The notes beneath the pieces were generated by a model, which was not told where the DNA came from, did not search any database, and worked only from the letters and a program-made list of their open reading frames with translations. Source: Cheilinus undulatus (lineage: Eukaryota; Chordata; Actinopteri; Labriformes; Labridae). From it: 64,000 bases of DNA. Where the stretch lies: positions 27,432,196 through 27,496,195 of the forward strand of contig NC_054873.1 in assembly GCF_018320785.1 (NCBI RefSeq). The letters are read 5' to 3'. The translations under genes and the position numbers were made by a program. Positions 49,201-60,949 of this stretch are shown here, piece by piece. Each line of letters starts with the position of its first letter. Positions within the stretch are counted from its first letter, which is position 1.

Positions 49201-52200
49201 TAGCTGTCAAACCAACAGTTTTAAAGTTTCCATGGCATCTTAGTGATCTTTTTTAACTTCCAGTTTGGTATTGCGTTCTGACAGGAGAGGTTCTGCTCCT
49301 GGTGTCTGCAGAGCATTGCTCTTGCAAGATGGTTTTCACCTTGACGAGAAATCTCATGACGTTTTGATTTGTCACACCCCTAGCGGATATATATAGATTC
49401 CCAATCTAATATCACTGTTTAATATACAACCTTTATTCCTCACCGTAAAGATAAGGCTGGAATTCATTTATGTGTGAGGCTGGCTTTCCCAACATTGAAA
49501 ATTAATTTAAAGAGGTAGTGAACACTTTAACAGTTTTTTATCATCTGTACACTAAGATAATTTACTGAACTATAGTAAAACACATCAGTGTTGGTGTTAT
49601 AGCTGAAATTTGCACCAAACTGATAAAAATCTGGATTTTATGGCTTTTATTTAGCTCAAACGGACATCTGCCTTGAAAAAAGTTTTCTGAAAAGGTGGGG
49701 CTTATGTGATGTAGAAACTGACCATTGGTAGGTTTCTACCTCACAAACTCTATATAAAAGGTAGCGCGTTACCGTCTCTAACTGACTTTACCATTCAGAG
49801 ACCACTCCCATACTCTCCTGCACTGCTTCAGCTCTGAGAACTCTGGCTGTAGTAACGCCACTGCTGGAGCAAACAACCCAAACAGGCAGTGCTCAACCAC
49901 CATGGTCCGCCACCACACTATAGCCTGTGTCAGGGGACTCTAGAGGCGAAAACTCTTCCTCTTTAAAAGATCGCTATGAGGCAGCAGTGTTGTGGGACTC
50001 TGTCTGTGTCTCTCTCTGACAAGGGGACATCACTGTCACTCCTACCTCAACTAGAAAATCCCATCCTTTTCCCCTCCCTCCTCTCAATACCAAACTATTC
50101 ACTTTCTGTGCATTTTTTGAATTACGGAGGTGTGTGGAGTTAGCTCTGAGCCGGGCGTTCACTTAAACTTTAAAATAAATGAACTCATACAACCTGAAAT
50201 TGTAATCAAACTCTGTTACACAACCTGTGAACTACACAACAGATTGACTCACCCTCTGTTGTCACACTAAACTTTTGTTGTTTATGAGCAGCGTAAGTGC
50301 AAAGCAGCTGAAGCTGTGCTCTCCTTTGTTGTCAGTGCTGTTTTATGTTGCTAGCAGTGATTATAGCATTTCCTTGATGGAAGGGGAAATTGAGTCACTT
50401 GTGTGTGATCCATGGAGATTTTTTGCCTCTATCCTGTAGCCTGTAACACTCCACTGTCTGGTAACGTCATATCTCCATGTATCTGGTGCTAGGCCCTTAG
50501 CTTTCACATCTCCCTAATCATACCCGAGTTTAAAATACTTGTTTTGTGACAACTCTGTGTGCATCCATATAATTTTTAAGTTCACCCAGTTTCAGTTTAA
50601 TGTCCCATGGAGTTTTGAGCCAAGTGTTCGGTGCCACTTGAGTCTCATTGAGGTATTGATTTATGGCTGTCTGTGCTTTTTGACAACATCTGTGTAGTTT
50701 CTTCAAAGGCAAATTCACATATGGAAGTAATAGACACTGTACTATAAGCTGAATTTTATGACTTCTGGATACCTTTTACTTAATTCAGTGTTAACACATT
50801 AAATACTCACATTTGACATGCAACATTTGGCCAATCAGATGGGCCTTTAATTCAGACTATTGGCTAAACATATGAGGGATGAAGTAACCACCAGTATATC
50901 TTAGATAAGTCAGTGCATGTTTGTAGGGTTCGTCAAGGTTAGGCTGCATGGTTTCTAAAGAAGAGAAGAGTGAGATGTTGATGATGAAAATCTTTCTTTG
51001 AAAAAGAACCAGAATTTTGTTTTGGACTCTTATAATCCCTGTGTTACAAACAGAGGTACTAAAACAACAGAAGGGCTAAACATTTATAGATTACAACTGA
51101 ATGATACATTTTGTAGTTGTTACTAGATGTGCAAATCGGAAAGGGCAGTAATCCCATCATATCGTTTCCTGGGGATAATTAAAAATAGCTACAGTATTGC
51201 TTTAAAAAAAAGAGAAACAGTATTCCTTTAAAAAAAGAGAGAAAGAGACAGAGCTCATATATTGCAGAGCACCAGGCTACATATCGCTGTGTGGTCCTCT
51301 CTAAAGTCTGACTGTTGACCGTGCACTGCTGGCTACAATACAAGTTTAAAAACTTGATTTTTCTTCTTTCTGTGGTTAAATCAGTGATGGAAGAATGAGC
51401 CAGCCACCTGTTTTACTATTCAGCTAAACATGCATTTAAATTGTATTAAATGACTAGTCTTAAATAGAGAAACTGTCAAATTTATCACATGGTCATTGTA
51501 TCAGTGGGTATATAATGTGAGCCCCATATACAGGCTTAAGTTAGCAGCTAACTCCACCATCCTTCATTCCTCTTTGCAGATTAATACAGGGCTTAAAGGG
51601 ATACTTTAACATTTTGGAAAATTCGCCCATTGCCATAATTCTTATAGTCTCAGTAATAGGTTCGTTACCTTTAGTTGTCCATGCAAGCTATTTTTAGATT
51701 GGCGCTGCCGAGTTCGGAGCTGCTGTGCCAACTCAATGGAGACAGACAGTGTTTTTGTCTTTCCCTCATCAAACTCATCAAATACATAATCCAACAACTC
51801 CAAAACACTTTTGTGGACAAGTTGTGACCTGCACATTCACCACGCTATGAAATAATGATGTGTAATCATGTAACATTACGACACATGAAGCAAATACTCT
51901 GAAATACTTTCCGAGTAAACCCCTGGGCGGAGTGACACAGTGCGCGCCTGTGGCAGTGCCATAATTACTTGGTAGTTCCAGCTTTGCACTTAACTTTAAA
52001 ACATCTCAGTCTCGTAACGCTCCATAATTATTTCATAGCGTGGTGAATATGCAGGTCACAACTTGTCCACGAGAGCGTTTCGGAGTTGTTGAATTGTGTA
52101 TTTGATAAGTCAGATGAGGGAAAGCAAAAAATACCGTCCGTCTCCATAGTGTTAGTTGTGCAGCTGGTATATCAGTCCCCCCAGATCTAGAAACAGCTTA

Positions 52201-55200
52201 CACTGACAACTAAAGGAAACAAACCTGTTACTAAGACTATAGGAATTATGGCAAAATGTTGAAGTATCCCTTTAAAGTGGTTCAGTTGAGTAGCTGTGTG
52301 GAGTAGAACAGCCTGCATAAAACTTTTCATTTTGTAGTTCAGCACTTGTCATACCATGCCGCTGCTACATCATGCTAACCGCTAAGCTTCTCATGTTTTA
52401 AGTGATTTGCCGGGAGGAAGGCAGTGGCCATTAGCTGAAGATACCGCGGAGTGGCTGGAGGCTTTATTACAGCTTTAAAACTGAACTTTCACACTCATGC
52501 TGGAAGTGGTCTCAGAATGCGTATATGAGGTGGAATCACACACTAAACCTGGGAAACGCAGAAGTGCCTTTTTAACTGCATTTCTCCCTCATTATGACAA
52601 AGTTATGAATGATTACAAGACATTGGGGTTCTGTTTAGCGAATACACCTCCTGAGGTGTTGTTCTCTTGAACAGAGTCTTCAACTCAAAATGAGGAGTAA
52701 AAGGCAGAGATTGGTAGAGATGGTCATTTGTGATGTTGTTTTGGTTGAGAGCCCCCTGGTGATGGTATTCTACATACTGTTGAGAAAAACATAAATTGTT
52801 CATGATATAGCAGTACAGCTGCAAATTTCTAGTTAAACCAGCTTGTTTGCTCTGAAATGATGACCTCTTATCTTCAACAGGATAGGGTAATAGACTGCAG
52901 GTTGTCTGTAAATTTGAAAAAATTAGGAAAGAACAATAATATTGTATACGTACTTTAACATTAACATGTTTGAATGAAAGCTGCAGTGAACATTTTTCTT
53001 CTTTTAACTTAATTCTAATTACCAAGAAAAGAATAACATTATTGGTGATGCACAACACTGGATTTTTGATGATATCCGATATGCTTATATTTCCAAACTA
53101 CTTTTAGCTGAAACCAATACTGATATACACTCACCAGCCACTTTATTTGTTACACCTTTCTAGTTGGCTTGGACCTCCCTTTGCCTTCAGAACTGCCTTC
53201 CTTCTGTGAGGCATAATTTTAACAATTTGTTTGATACATTCCTGAGATTTTGGTCTGCATTGACATGATAGTATCACGCAGTTGCTGCAGATTTATGGCT
53301 GCATATCCATGATGCAAATCTCCTGTTCCACCACATTGTAAAGGTGCTCTACTGGATTAAGATCTGGTGACTGGGGCCACTGAAGTACAGTGAACTCATT
53401 GCTATGATCAAGGCACCAGTTTGAGATGATTTGAGCTTTATGGCATGGTTTATTTTCCTGCTGGAAGTAGCCATCAGAAGATGGGTGCACAATGGTCATA
53501 AAGGGAAGGACATTGTTGGTAAAAATACTTAGTAGGCTGTGGCATTTAACTAAACAATGCTTAGATGGTACTAAGGGGCCCAAAGTGTGACAAGATAACA
53601 TCCTCCACACCGCATTACACTACCACCACCAGAACTTTTCATACGTGCCAAAAACTATATTTAACTTTTTGACTGCCGCTGAGGTCAGCCCTACAGATGG
53701 CTCTGTCTGTGTCTGAATGACCGAGCACCTGAGTGAGTGATCCTACATTCAGAGTCATAGCATACAGAAGTGGGTTTGCTTGTACTGAAAGCCGTCCGTA
53801 ATGGCTGCCTTCACTGCTGGAAATACCTCAGATATAGCTTTAGTATTGCGCCCTTTTTACTAGAACTGGGCCGTGTTTCTGTATGAAATAAAGATTAGAA
53901 ACAACCCTAGAAGCTTTTCTATGTTGGGAAAGATGTTTTCACTCTTCTGCTGACCTGCTTCAGCATGAATATGTGATAGTTAAGGGGGAAGGGTTACTTG
54001 TTGTGTAAATGCTTGTATACAAGGCCTGCCAGTGTAGCGATCAGCTTAAAATTAGCCATTGTGGCATTTTTGTCAGAAATGGACAGCATTCCTTTATTAA
54101 GACAAACACAGAGAGCAACACGGAAAGCTTTCCACAACTGAAAACGATATTGTCACTCTTCTGCCAACCTGCTTCGGCACGAGTATGTAACAGTAACGGG
54201 GAAAGGGTTGGTTGTTGTGAGTGAATATATACAAGACCTGCTAGTGGAGTTTTTAGCTGGGACTGAGCTGCAGCAGCGCATTTGTCTAAACTAGACCACG
54301 TCCCTTTATTAAAACAACGCATAGAACAACACTGGAAGCTTTCCATGACAGAAACATGGGGTGAGAAGCAAGATGTATTAGGTGAACTAGATCAAAGTTA
54401 AGATCATCTAATTAGGATACCATTATCAGTGGTGGGCTGATGTTTTTAATCCACTTTGTGCAGCTGTGGACACAGCAAGAAATCCTGTCATGACATAGGT
54501 ATCATTACTATTTTAACCTTGATTTTGAAAATAAGGAGCCAAAGCCAAGCCTAAGCACTAGCTTTAAAAAAAGACAGCAGATGTGTGATATTTAAAATAA
54601 AAATAAATAAACTTACAGCATGAATAAACAGTGTTTTGGAGAAAAGATTAATGAAGAAACTAACAATGTTAGAACTGTTCATATTGCCCCACACAAAGCA
54701 GGTGAAAAATTTAAATGTGCTAGTCAGCATCACCAAACCCTCATTGTTGCTTCATTTGATCATTCAGTGCTCTTCGTTTATTGTCATCCACCATCCATAA
54801 ATCTGTTACGCATGTTTGCTGTTATTCAGATATGACAGAAGAACATTTTGTCTTCTTACCTCCTCAGCAACATGAACTCACACTGAACCCTGTAATCCCT
54901 CTCCTTGACCCTCTTTATGCCATATGCTCACTCTGTATCATTAGCTGCCTCTAGCTAATGAGCATTGTCAGTTTACTTTATGTCCTTCATACTCTGTCTT
55001 GTCACCATGTCTTTATTCCTTTCTTTCTTTAAATCTCAGCATATTTATGTGACTCTGTAAATAAATCAGGAACACTCTGCAGCTGGAGCAAAGACAAAAT
55101 GAGTAAATAAAAGTCTAAAGCATGCTTGCCATTAGGTGGACCGGGCATCTACTTACGGTGGTCTACATGGGGTTATTCACGTGAATGAAATACTTCATTG

Positions 55201-58200
55201 TTGTTAGCTTCTAAAGAAATGAGACAAAATGACAAAACACTATTTGGATCTGATGGGGGAAAAAAAATCTTGTGATAGTATGGACTAGTTTGTTAGAGCA
55301 GACCCCTGGTACTAGTTGTGTGCCATTCTCTACTTGGATTGCCCATTGCTATCTCCTCTCTGTCTTGTGTCTTGTTGTACTCGTCTGTCACTCTGCCTTT
55401 TCATTCTCTCACACTCGCATGCAGGAAAGTCCAACTGACTAAAAGGTGTCAACCCTACAGAAATGTAATAAAACCGTACACTACCTATGTAGTAGGCTGT
55501 GACTAGGAGTGGGAATTGATAAGATTTTATCGATATCAATGCCGTTATCGATTTCTTCCTGTGAATTTTCTTTTTGGATTGCTAAAAATGTCAAACATCA
55601 AGTGTTTGGTAGGAGAGCATGCAAAAATAGACAAAAAAAATCTCTCTTTTTTTGGATATGTCTTAGTTAAACTGCTCTCTGGATCTTTAATTTGTGAACT
55701 TGAATTAGAATACAATATTACTGCAAACTAGTCTTTAAAAGACAAAACCTTACAATAAATATCAAACTAGTCTGGATTCCAGATCTCCGGAGATATCAAA
55801 GTAAATTGAACTCGTGCAAAATTAACAGTTATTGGGCAAAAAGATACACGTCATACATTAGACATCACTGTTTGACAGACGTTTCACATTGCCCTGTGTG
55901 CGTCATTTTTGGAGAAATGAAGCCACATTTTTGACCACTTTAGTCTGTGTTTGTGACAGTTCACTACAAATGGGTGGTAATACGGTAATACTGTATCCTG
56001 GGGTACTAAAAATAGCCACTTTGATTAACATCATGAAGATGGTGCTGTGGGATTAAATAATAAATTCCTCGAGAATATATGTATTTTTCCACCCACAGCA
56101 CCTCTGCCTGTGTATGAACACGTTTTAAAAGTGATGTCTGAACTCTGTTAATGATGTCGGGACAGCTTTGCAAAGGACGAACACGCACAGATACAGTTAC
56201 ATTTTTGAATGACTTGGTGTCTGAAGTTGCTTTGAAGACTTAAACCTTTGTTTTAAAGTTCCTATTTACAACCAAGCAATACTGCAGATGGTCAAAATGG
56301 GTGCTTTAATAGTGGAACAAAGGATGTTACATCAAACATTAACAAACCATTGGCTGTCACAGCCTTTGAGGAAAGTTGAAATGTTGCGTATAAAAGATAA
56401 AGTGTTAAAAAGTGTCTCAATGATCAGTGAAGAATGTTTTTTGGTCTTTCTTGCAGGTGAAGCGGACATACTCCCAGGGAACATACCGTGCCGGGGCCAT
56501 GCGGCAGGTCAGTCTGGTCGGGGCTGTGGATGAAGAAGTCGGGGACTACTTTCCTGAGTTCATCAACATGTTAGAGGAATCTCCCTTTCTAGAGGTTAGT
56601 GTTTTTAAATGTTAATGTACATGATCTCTATTTGTTTATATTTATGAATCTTTGTGTGACAAAATGCTTTTCACACTGTGTTTGTACAGCGGACTCTGCC
56701 TTGGGGCACGTTCTCTAGTCTGCGGCTGCAGAGTCCTACTGAGAGCGATGATGGCCCCATTATGTGGGTCAGACCAGGAGAACAGATGATCCCTATGGCA
56801 GACATGCCAAAATCACCCTTTAAACGGAAAAGGTGGGCTAGTTGGTCTATTTATGAAACATTTGCACAGGCGATAAACCATTGTTATCTTTCATTTATAA
56901 ATGGATGAAATTAAAGTTAACGACTTTCAGCTCACAGTTTAATTCCACCTACATGTACAGGTATTTTACAATCACTGAAACAGTATTGATTGTGGTGAAT
57001 AATTGTGTTCCAGGTCCACCAATGAGATAAAGAACCTGCAGTATTTACCAAGAGCCAGCGAGCCCCGGGAGATGCTGTTTGAGGACCGGACGAGAGCCCA
57101 TGCTGACCACATTGGTCAGGGGTTTGAGAGACAAACTACTGCTGCTGTTGGTGTGCTGAAGGCTGTGCGCTGTGGAGAGGAGTGAGTACTACTCCTATGC
57201 TTTTTTGTGGAATACAATAAAACAACCGTGTTGGACAGTTACAACAAGGGAACCCTCACCCTCTGTTACTACAGATAGTCCACACTATAGGACCTCCTAC
57301 AATCTAATTCACCCCACGATCTATAGTTAGCACATCCTCTCTAGAAGGAACCTAATCATTATTTGTGGATAAAGAATACTTTATGGGTAGTATTTTCTTG
57401 TTTCTACTTGTTTCTACAATGGTGCATAAGAACAGTTAGCATGGTGGTTTATGTGATGCCCGTCAGAAAACATGCCTTTTTATTGCCTCACAGCAGCGAT
57501 ACTCCTGCTCGGATCACCAAAGATGTTGTGTGTTTCCACGCTGGAGACTTCCCAGATGTGGTCATGAGGCTGCAGCTGGACCTCCATGAGCCTCCTCTGT
57601 CTCAGGTGGGTTACATTTATTAATGGTTCCCATTTGGATGTAATGGTTTAAATAGACATCTCCTTTTCTCTCATTAAAAACTCTACACCGTCAGGTGTGT
57701 TTTTACAAAGGGGTGGTTGAGGGGGGGCTTTAGCAGGCCTGTGAAGCTGATTCTAAACAATTTAGCTAGGAAAAAAAGCAGAATAATGCTTTTGTTGAGG
57801 ATGACCAGGATTTTTTTAAGTGGGCAACCTGGTAGCCCAGATGTTAGAGGACTGGACTAGTGTTTTATAACAGTACAGTGTGTTTAATCACAGATGAAAT
57901 CAGAGAAGGGTCTGGGCTCCTACCCCAGGAAATGTAGAACTTCAAATACTGAATTCCCTGAATTCTGGAGAATATTTATGCAACAATTATTAGAAGAAGA
58001 TGCTTATAATCCTATAAGATTTGCTAGAAAATAAAGAGATGAGAAGAACCTGTCTGAGTCAAAGTGCCTTCTAAAATTAAAGTAAGATCAGACTTTTTAA
58101 GACTTTCTAAGGCCTTAAATTTCAAATGTGCAATTTAAGACTATAAACACTTTTCAAGGATCTGCAGGATCCCTGTTTGAATATCTCAAGTGTCTTTCAC

Positions 58201-60123
58201 AATTTGTATCACGTGTCAAAACTGTTAAATAATGCAGACTAGGTACAAAGGCAAACAGCCCTCTTATATGCCATGGTTTCTATTCGTTGTGAGTATATTG
58301 TGGAAAAAAACTTCTCAGTTCAATGCGTGTGGTTCCTTTATGTGACATTTGAAGTGAGTCTGATCTTTGTCTACCGTGCAAGAACACAAACATTTGCTCA
58401 TTTTAAAGGGGATCTTTAAATATGCGTTTCTGTTGTGCCTCCACAGTGTGTGCAGTGGATTGATGACGCCAAGCTGAACCAGCTGAGGAGGGAGGGGATC
58501 CGATATGCCCGAATTCAACTCTACCACGACGACATCTACTTCATCCCAAGAGGAGTTGTCCACCAGTTCAAAACCGTTTCCGCAGTGTGCAGCCTGGCCT
58601 GGCACATCAGACTCAAACAGTATCACCAACATGAAGAGAAGGAGGAGGAAGAAGAGGCTAAGTGTGCACCCCAAGATGACACACTTCATATCAAAGAGGA
58701 GGAAGAAGATAAGGAGCTAGAGGAGAAGGCTTGCAACCCTGTTGCTGAGACAGTGGCAAAACAGGAGGATGAGGATCCTGAGGGAAATGAGAGTGCTCAG
58801 TCACAAGCTCAGACACAGATTTTCAAGGAAGAAGAAGAAGAGCAGGAAAACAGAGCAGAGACAAAGGAGCTGTCAACAACACAGTCTCCACCTTCTATCA
58901 AACAGGAGAGAGACGAAGATGTCGTCGCTCATACACTAACAGAGCCAAAGTCTGAGGAAGATGAGAAAGAGGAGGGTAAAGGAGGGCGAGATGAAGATCC
59001 AGAGGTGCAGCAGAAGGGCCAGGAGGACAGTGGAGCTGACAGTTCACTGTTGAAGTCACAACAAGTTAGGAAGGAAAATGATACAGAGGAAGAGAGGCTG
59101 CAAAAGACGACAACACCAGCCCAAGGTGTGAAAGAGAAAACAAAAGATAGCATAACAAGCACTTACAACACACATCAACTTAAAAAGGAAAAAGAGAAAG
59201 TCAAGAGGGAGAAAGATGACAAGGACAGGGTGAAGGATAAAGAGAAGAAGGAAAAGGATAGGAGTAAAGAGAAGGACAGGGAGAAAAAGGACAGGGGCAA
59301 AGACAGGGACAGAGAGAAGGAAAAGGGGAGAGAACAGGAGAAAGTTAAGGCTGAAGGAGGCAAAGAGGGCAGTTCATCCACGCAACTCGTGCCGCAGATA
59401 AGGAAAAAAGAGGAAGACGAGCGGACGAAAGAGGGCAGCAAAGCCTCTCAGACCCCTCTGCCTGCACAGAAAGATGAGAAATGGGCCAAGGAATGGGACT
59501 CAAAGACACAAACCCACGTCAAGAGAGAGAAAGAGCACACTGGGAGCGACAAAGATAAGGGAGCATCTCACAGAGAGGAGGCTCGAGATGCAAATTCACA
59601 TAAACACAAGTCTTCACATGGGAAGAAAGAAAAGAGTGGGCACAGGGAGGGCAATGCGTCAAGCGTGCAGGCAAAGTCAGGGAGAGAAGATGGGAAGGCG
59701 GGAGCTCCAAAACCTGCAAACATTCAGATTAAGAAAGAAGGAAAAAAGGACAAAGATGTGAGCAATAAAGAGGAAAGGAAGAAGCCTTCCTCTAGTACTG
59801 CTCCACCAGAACACAAACCACCACGGACGCTCATCACTTTTGACCTCTTTAAGCCCATGGAGGCTCACCAGACTCTGGCTCTTTCCTTCACAGACAGTCG
59901 GCCAAAGAGCCACCATCACAGTGACTCTCGAGGCTCCTCCTCAAAGCCTGGCTCTGACTCTCGGACACTTGTATCCCCTAAAGGACCAAAAGTAAAGGAC
60001 TCTGTGCAGGGGAAACCTGCCACACCCCTACAGGACACTCGGCCACTGCAGCACTCGTTAAAACAGCCCCTTAAAACCCACACGCCCCAAACAGAAGAAA
60101 GACCTCTTAATATGAATGTCTAG
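40192..60123 (+). CDS. rsbn1l: Round spermatid basic protein 1-like (RSBN1L), complete
   Basis: Nuclear protein of the RSBN1/DPY-21 family, members of which are reported as JmjC-type H4K20me2 demethylases. Eight coding exons: 40192-40681, 40931-41056, 41513-42177, 56457-56594, 56690-56832, 57014-57181, 57494-57605, 58447-60123; GT-AG, phases consistent, 1,172 residues. Residues 1-320 are basic and disordered with Lys-rich runs. The conserved core (about 320-673) is almost collinear with human RSBN1[100 protein letters not shown] and [21 protein letters not shown] did not assign the iron ligands. The tail (674-1172) is a long Glu/Lys-rich extension. RSBN1L was preferred over RSBN1 because of the neighbouring tmem60. 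Confidence 0.93.
42178..45280. other. rsbn1l intron 3, proximal part
   Basis: Start of a 14.3-kb intron. It holds the perfect hairpin at 42883-42913; otherwise no recognised gene, exon or named repeat. Confidence 0.4.
42883..42913. repeat. Perfect 14-bp inverted repeat (hairpin)
   Basis: ACATCTGTTTTGAT at 42883-42896 and its exact complement ATCAAAACAGATGT at 42900-42913, separated by GGT. Confidence 0.85.
45283..46480 (+). repeat. Large intronic repeat, copy A, with internal units of about 200 bp
   Basis: Begins with ctgaccgctgaggtcagccc, also found at the head of copy B (53668). Inside, a unit marked by gaaagctttctg...cagaaa followed by ttgctcttctgcc recurs at about 45588, 45793, 45976 and 46208. 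No coding frame. Family not recognised. Confidence 0.7.
46481..47587. other. rsbn1l intron 3, between repeats
   Basis: Nothing recognised on either strand. Confidence 0.35.
47596..49382. mobile_element. Outer hAT-like element, interrupted by another
   Basis: Ends TAGGGGTGTGATGAGA and, reverse complemented, TAGGGGTGTGACAAATC. Flanked by GCAGATAT (47588-47595) and GCGGATAT (49383-49390), 7 of 8 identical. Without the inner element it would be about 560 bp. Sequence right of the insertion (ctctaatctcacgagatgag) continues the left terminus. Confidence 0.75.
47612..48829. mobile_element. Inner hAT-like element with perfect 8-bp target duplication
   Basis: 1,218 bp; ends TAGGGCTGGACGATATAT and, reverse complemented, TAGGGCTGGGCGATATGG. 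Flanked by identical TGATGAGA at 47604-47611 and 48830-48837; this target is itself part of the outer element's left end. No intact transposase. The GGGCTGGGCGATAT terminus is a widespread vertebrate hAT signature. Confidence 0.85.
49511..50169. mobile_element. Possible TTAA-flanked MITE
   Basis: Left end after TTAA (49507-49510): AGAGGTAGTGAACACTTTAA. The right end before TTAA (50170-50173), reverse complemented: AGTTTAAGTGAACGCC. The two share AGTGAAC at similar depth but are imperfect. Confidence 0.45.
50174..51592. other. rsbn1l intron 3, between MITEs
   Basis: No exon-like or named repeat structure recognised. Confidence 0.35.
51597..52271. mobile_element. TTAA-flanked long-palindrome MITE
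   Basis: 675 bp between TTAA at 51593-51596 and 52272-52275. The two halves are near inverted copies of each other: the left starts AGGGATACTTTAACATTTTG and the right, reverse complemented, starts AGGGATACTTCAACATTTTG. Internal matches continue (for example ttcatagcgtggtga on the right against its complement on the left). Could fold into one long hairpin. Confidence 0.8.
52603..53014 (-). CDS. Possible 3' exons of an unrecognised nested gene
   Basis: Three minus-strand segments splice in frame: 53014-52950, 52894-52839 and 52776-52603 (stop TAA), about 97 residues. AG acceptors are present at each start and GT donors at the two inner ends, and the phases agree. The last exon encodes a protein-like stretch with [19 protein letters not shown] and a [19 protein letters not shown] segment. 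I recognise no family. Donors (GTATAC, GTTTAA) are weak, and no upstream exons were found because a Tc1 relic lies next to it. It may be a chance open frame or a decayed gene. Confidence 0.22.
53129..53640 (-). pseudogene. Tc1/mariner transposon fragment, transposase C-terminal half
   Basis: The minus strand at 53610-53293 encodes the DDE-domain end of a Tc1-like transposase: [19 protein letters not shown] followed by a catalytic-region motif [20 protein letters not shown]. The left edge at 53129 (acactcaccagccactttat) is a known fish transposon terminus. The N-terminal half and the other end are missing, so it cannot be active. Confidence 0.8.
53668..54360 (+). repeat. Large intronic repeat, copy B
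   Basis: Same orientation as copy A (45283-46480), sharing gctgaggtcagccctacaga, tttgcttgtactgaa, and the gggaaagatgttt / ctcttctgc unit, which recurs here at about 53921, 54128 and 54330 (spacing about 200 bp). Confidence 0.7.
54361..56456. other. rsbn1l intron 3, distal part
   Basis: Unassigned sequence. The text aggagtgggaattgataaga near 55506 resembles one end of a hAT element, but I found no matching second end. Confidence 0.35.
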
Positions 60124-60925
60124 ATGTCTAGTCCTTTTTTTTTTTTTTTAACTGTACAACTTCTGCCGAGGCTTTGTTAAAGTATTTGAGGATGCATTCT
60201 ACCTTCAGATGTCAACTGGTCTTTTTTATTCTCTAATGATCGACGAGCAGGTGCATTCCATTACTTTGCTGACACACTTTGCCCAGTAGCACGGTGAAAT
60301 GAGGATGCACTCTTCAAGTATTTTATCAGTGCCTAAGAATGTAAGCTAAGTAGCTCACTTCACGTTTGTTAGCGAATGTATGTAGGCTCTATATAAAATG
60401 TTATGTGACCCATGTGTCAGTGCCTGTGCACTACTTAGCTTCGCTCTTAAAGCACCTATTTTAGGTACTGGAATCGCCAATCTGAAAACAACCTCATCCT
60501 TTCTCTCTGTTATCTGAAATGCTTTTGTTCACTGTATTTGACATTTCAGCACACCACCATGCAGGCGCTGATATCCTCTTTGCCGTTTTGCTTTGGTTGA
60601 TGAGGTTTGTTATTTATAACACTCCAAAATCTGAGCAATTTGTTGTTTTCAGACTGGAAGTTGTTTGACTCACACAGGGCTGTAAATGATACTGTATGTA
60701 CCAAAACTGTACAGTATAGATGTTATTAGCACCAATGTGGGAAAATGTATACAGAAATTGCATATATTTTTTGTAAGACAAGTTTTATTTTCCATAGAAC
60801 TTATTTATATCATTTACTGTCCGTTTTTATTTGAAACCTATGTATGTGAAAAAAATGTTGTAAATACATTTTATTTCTTAAGATAAGACTTGGTAGTGTG
60901 ATTTATACTCTGATCAGAACCTCTC

Positions 60926-60931
60926 AATAAA
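60926..60931 (+). promoter_or_regulatory. Likely rsbn1l polyadenylation signal
   Basis: AATAAA about 800 bases after the stop codon, followed by T/GT-rich sequence (agtgtgaatttctctcct). A second AATAAA near 61020 is an alternative. Confidence 0.55.
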
Positions 60932-60949
60932 TGGTTCAAAAATAGCCAC

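Noticed and set aside
55505-55580. hAT element starting at taggagtgggaattgataag
   Set aside because: No matching inverted terminus or flanking duplicate found in the following kilobase, so no element boundaries can be supported.
58315-59919. Minus-strand open frames opposite the rsbn1l tail
   Set aside because: Shadows of the Glu/Lys-rich coding sequence, giving Ser/Leu/Phe-rich products without recognised domains.
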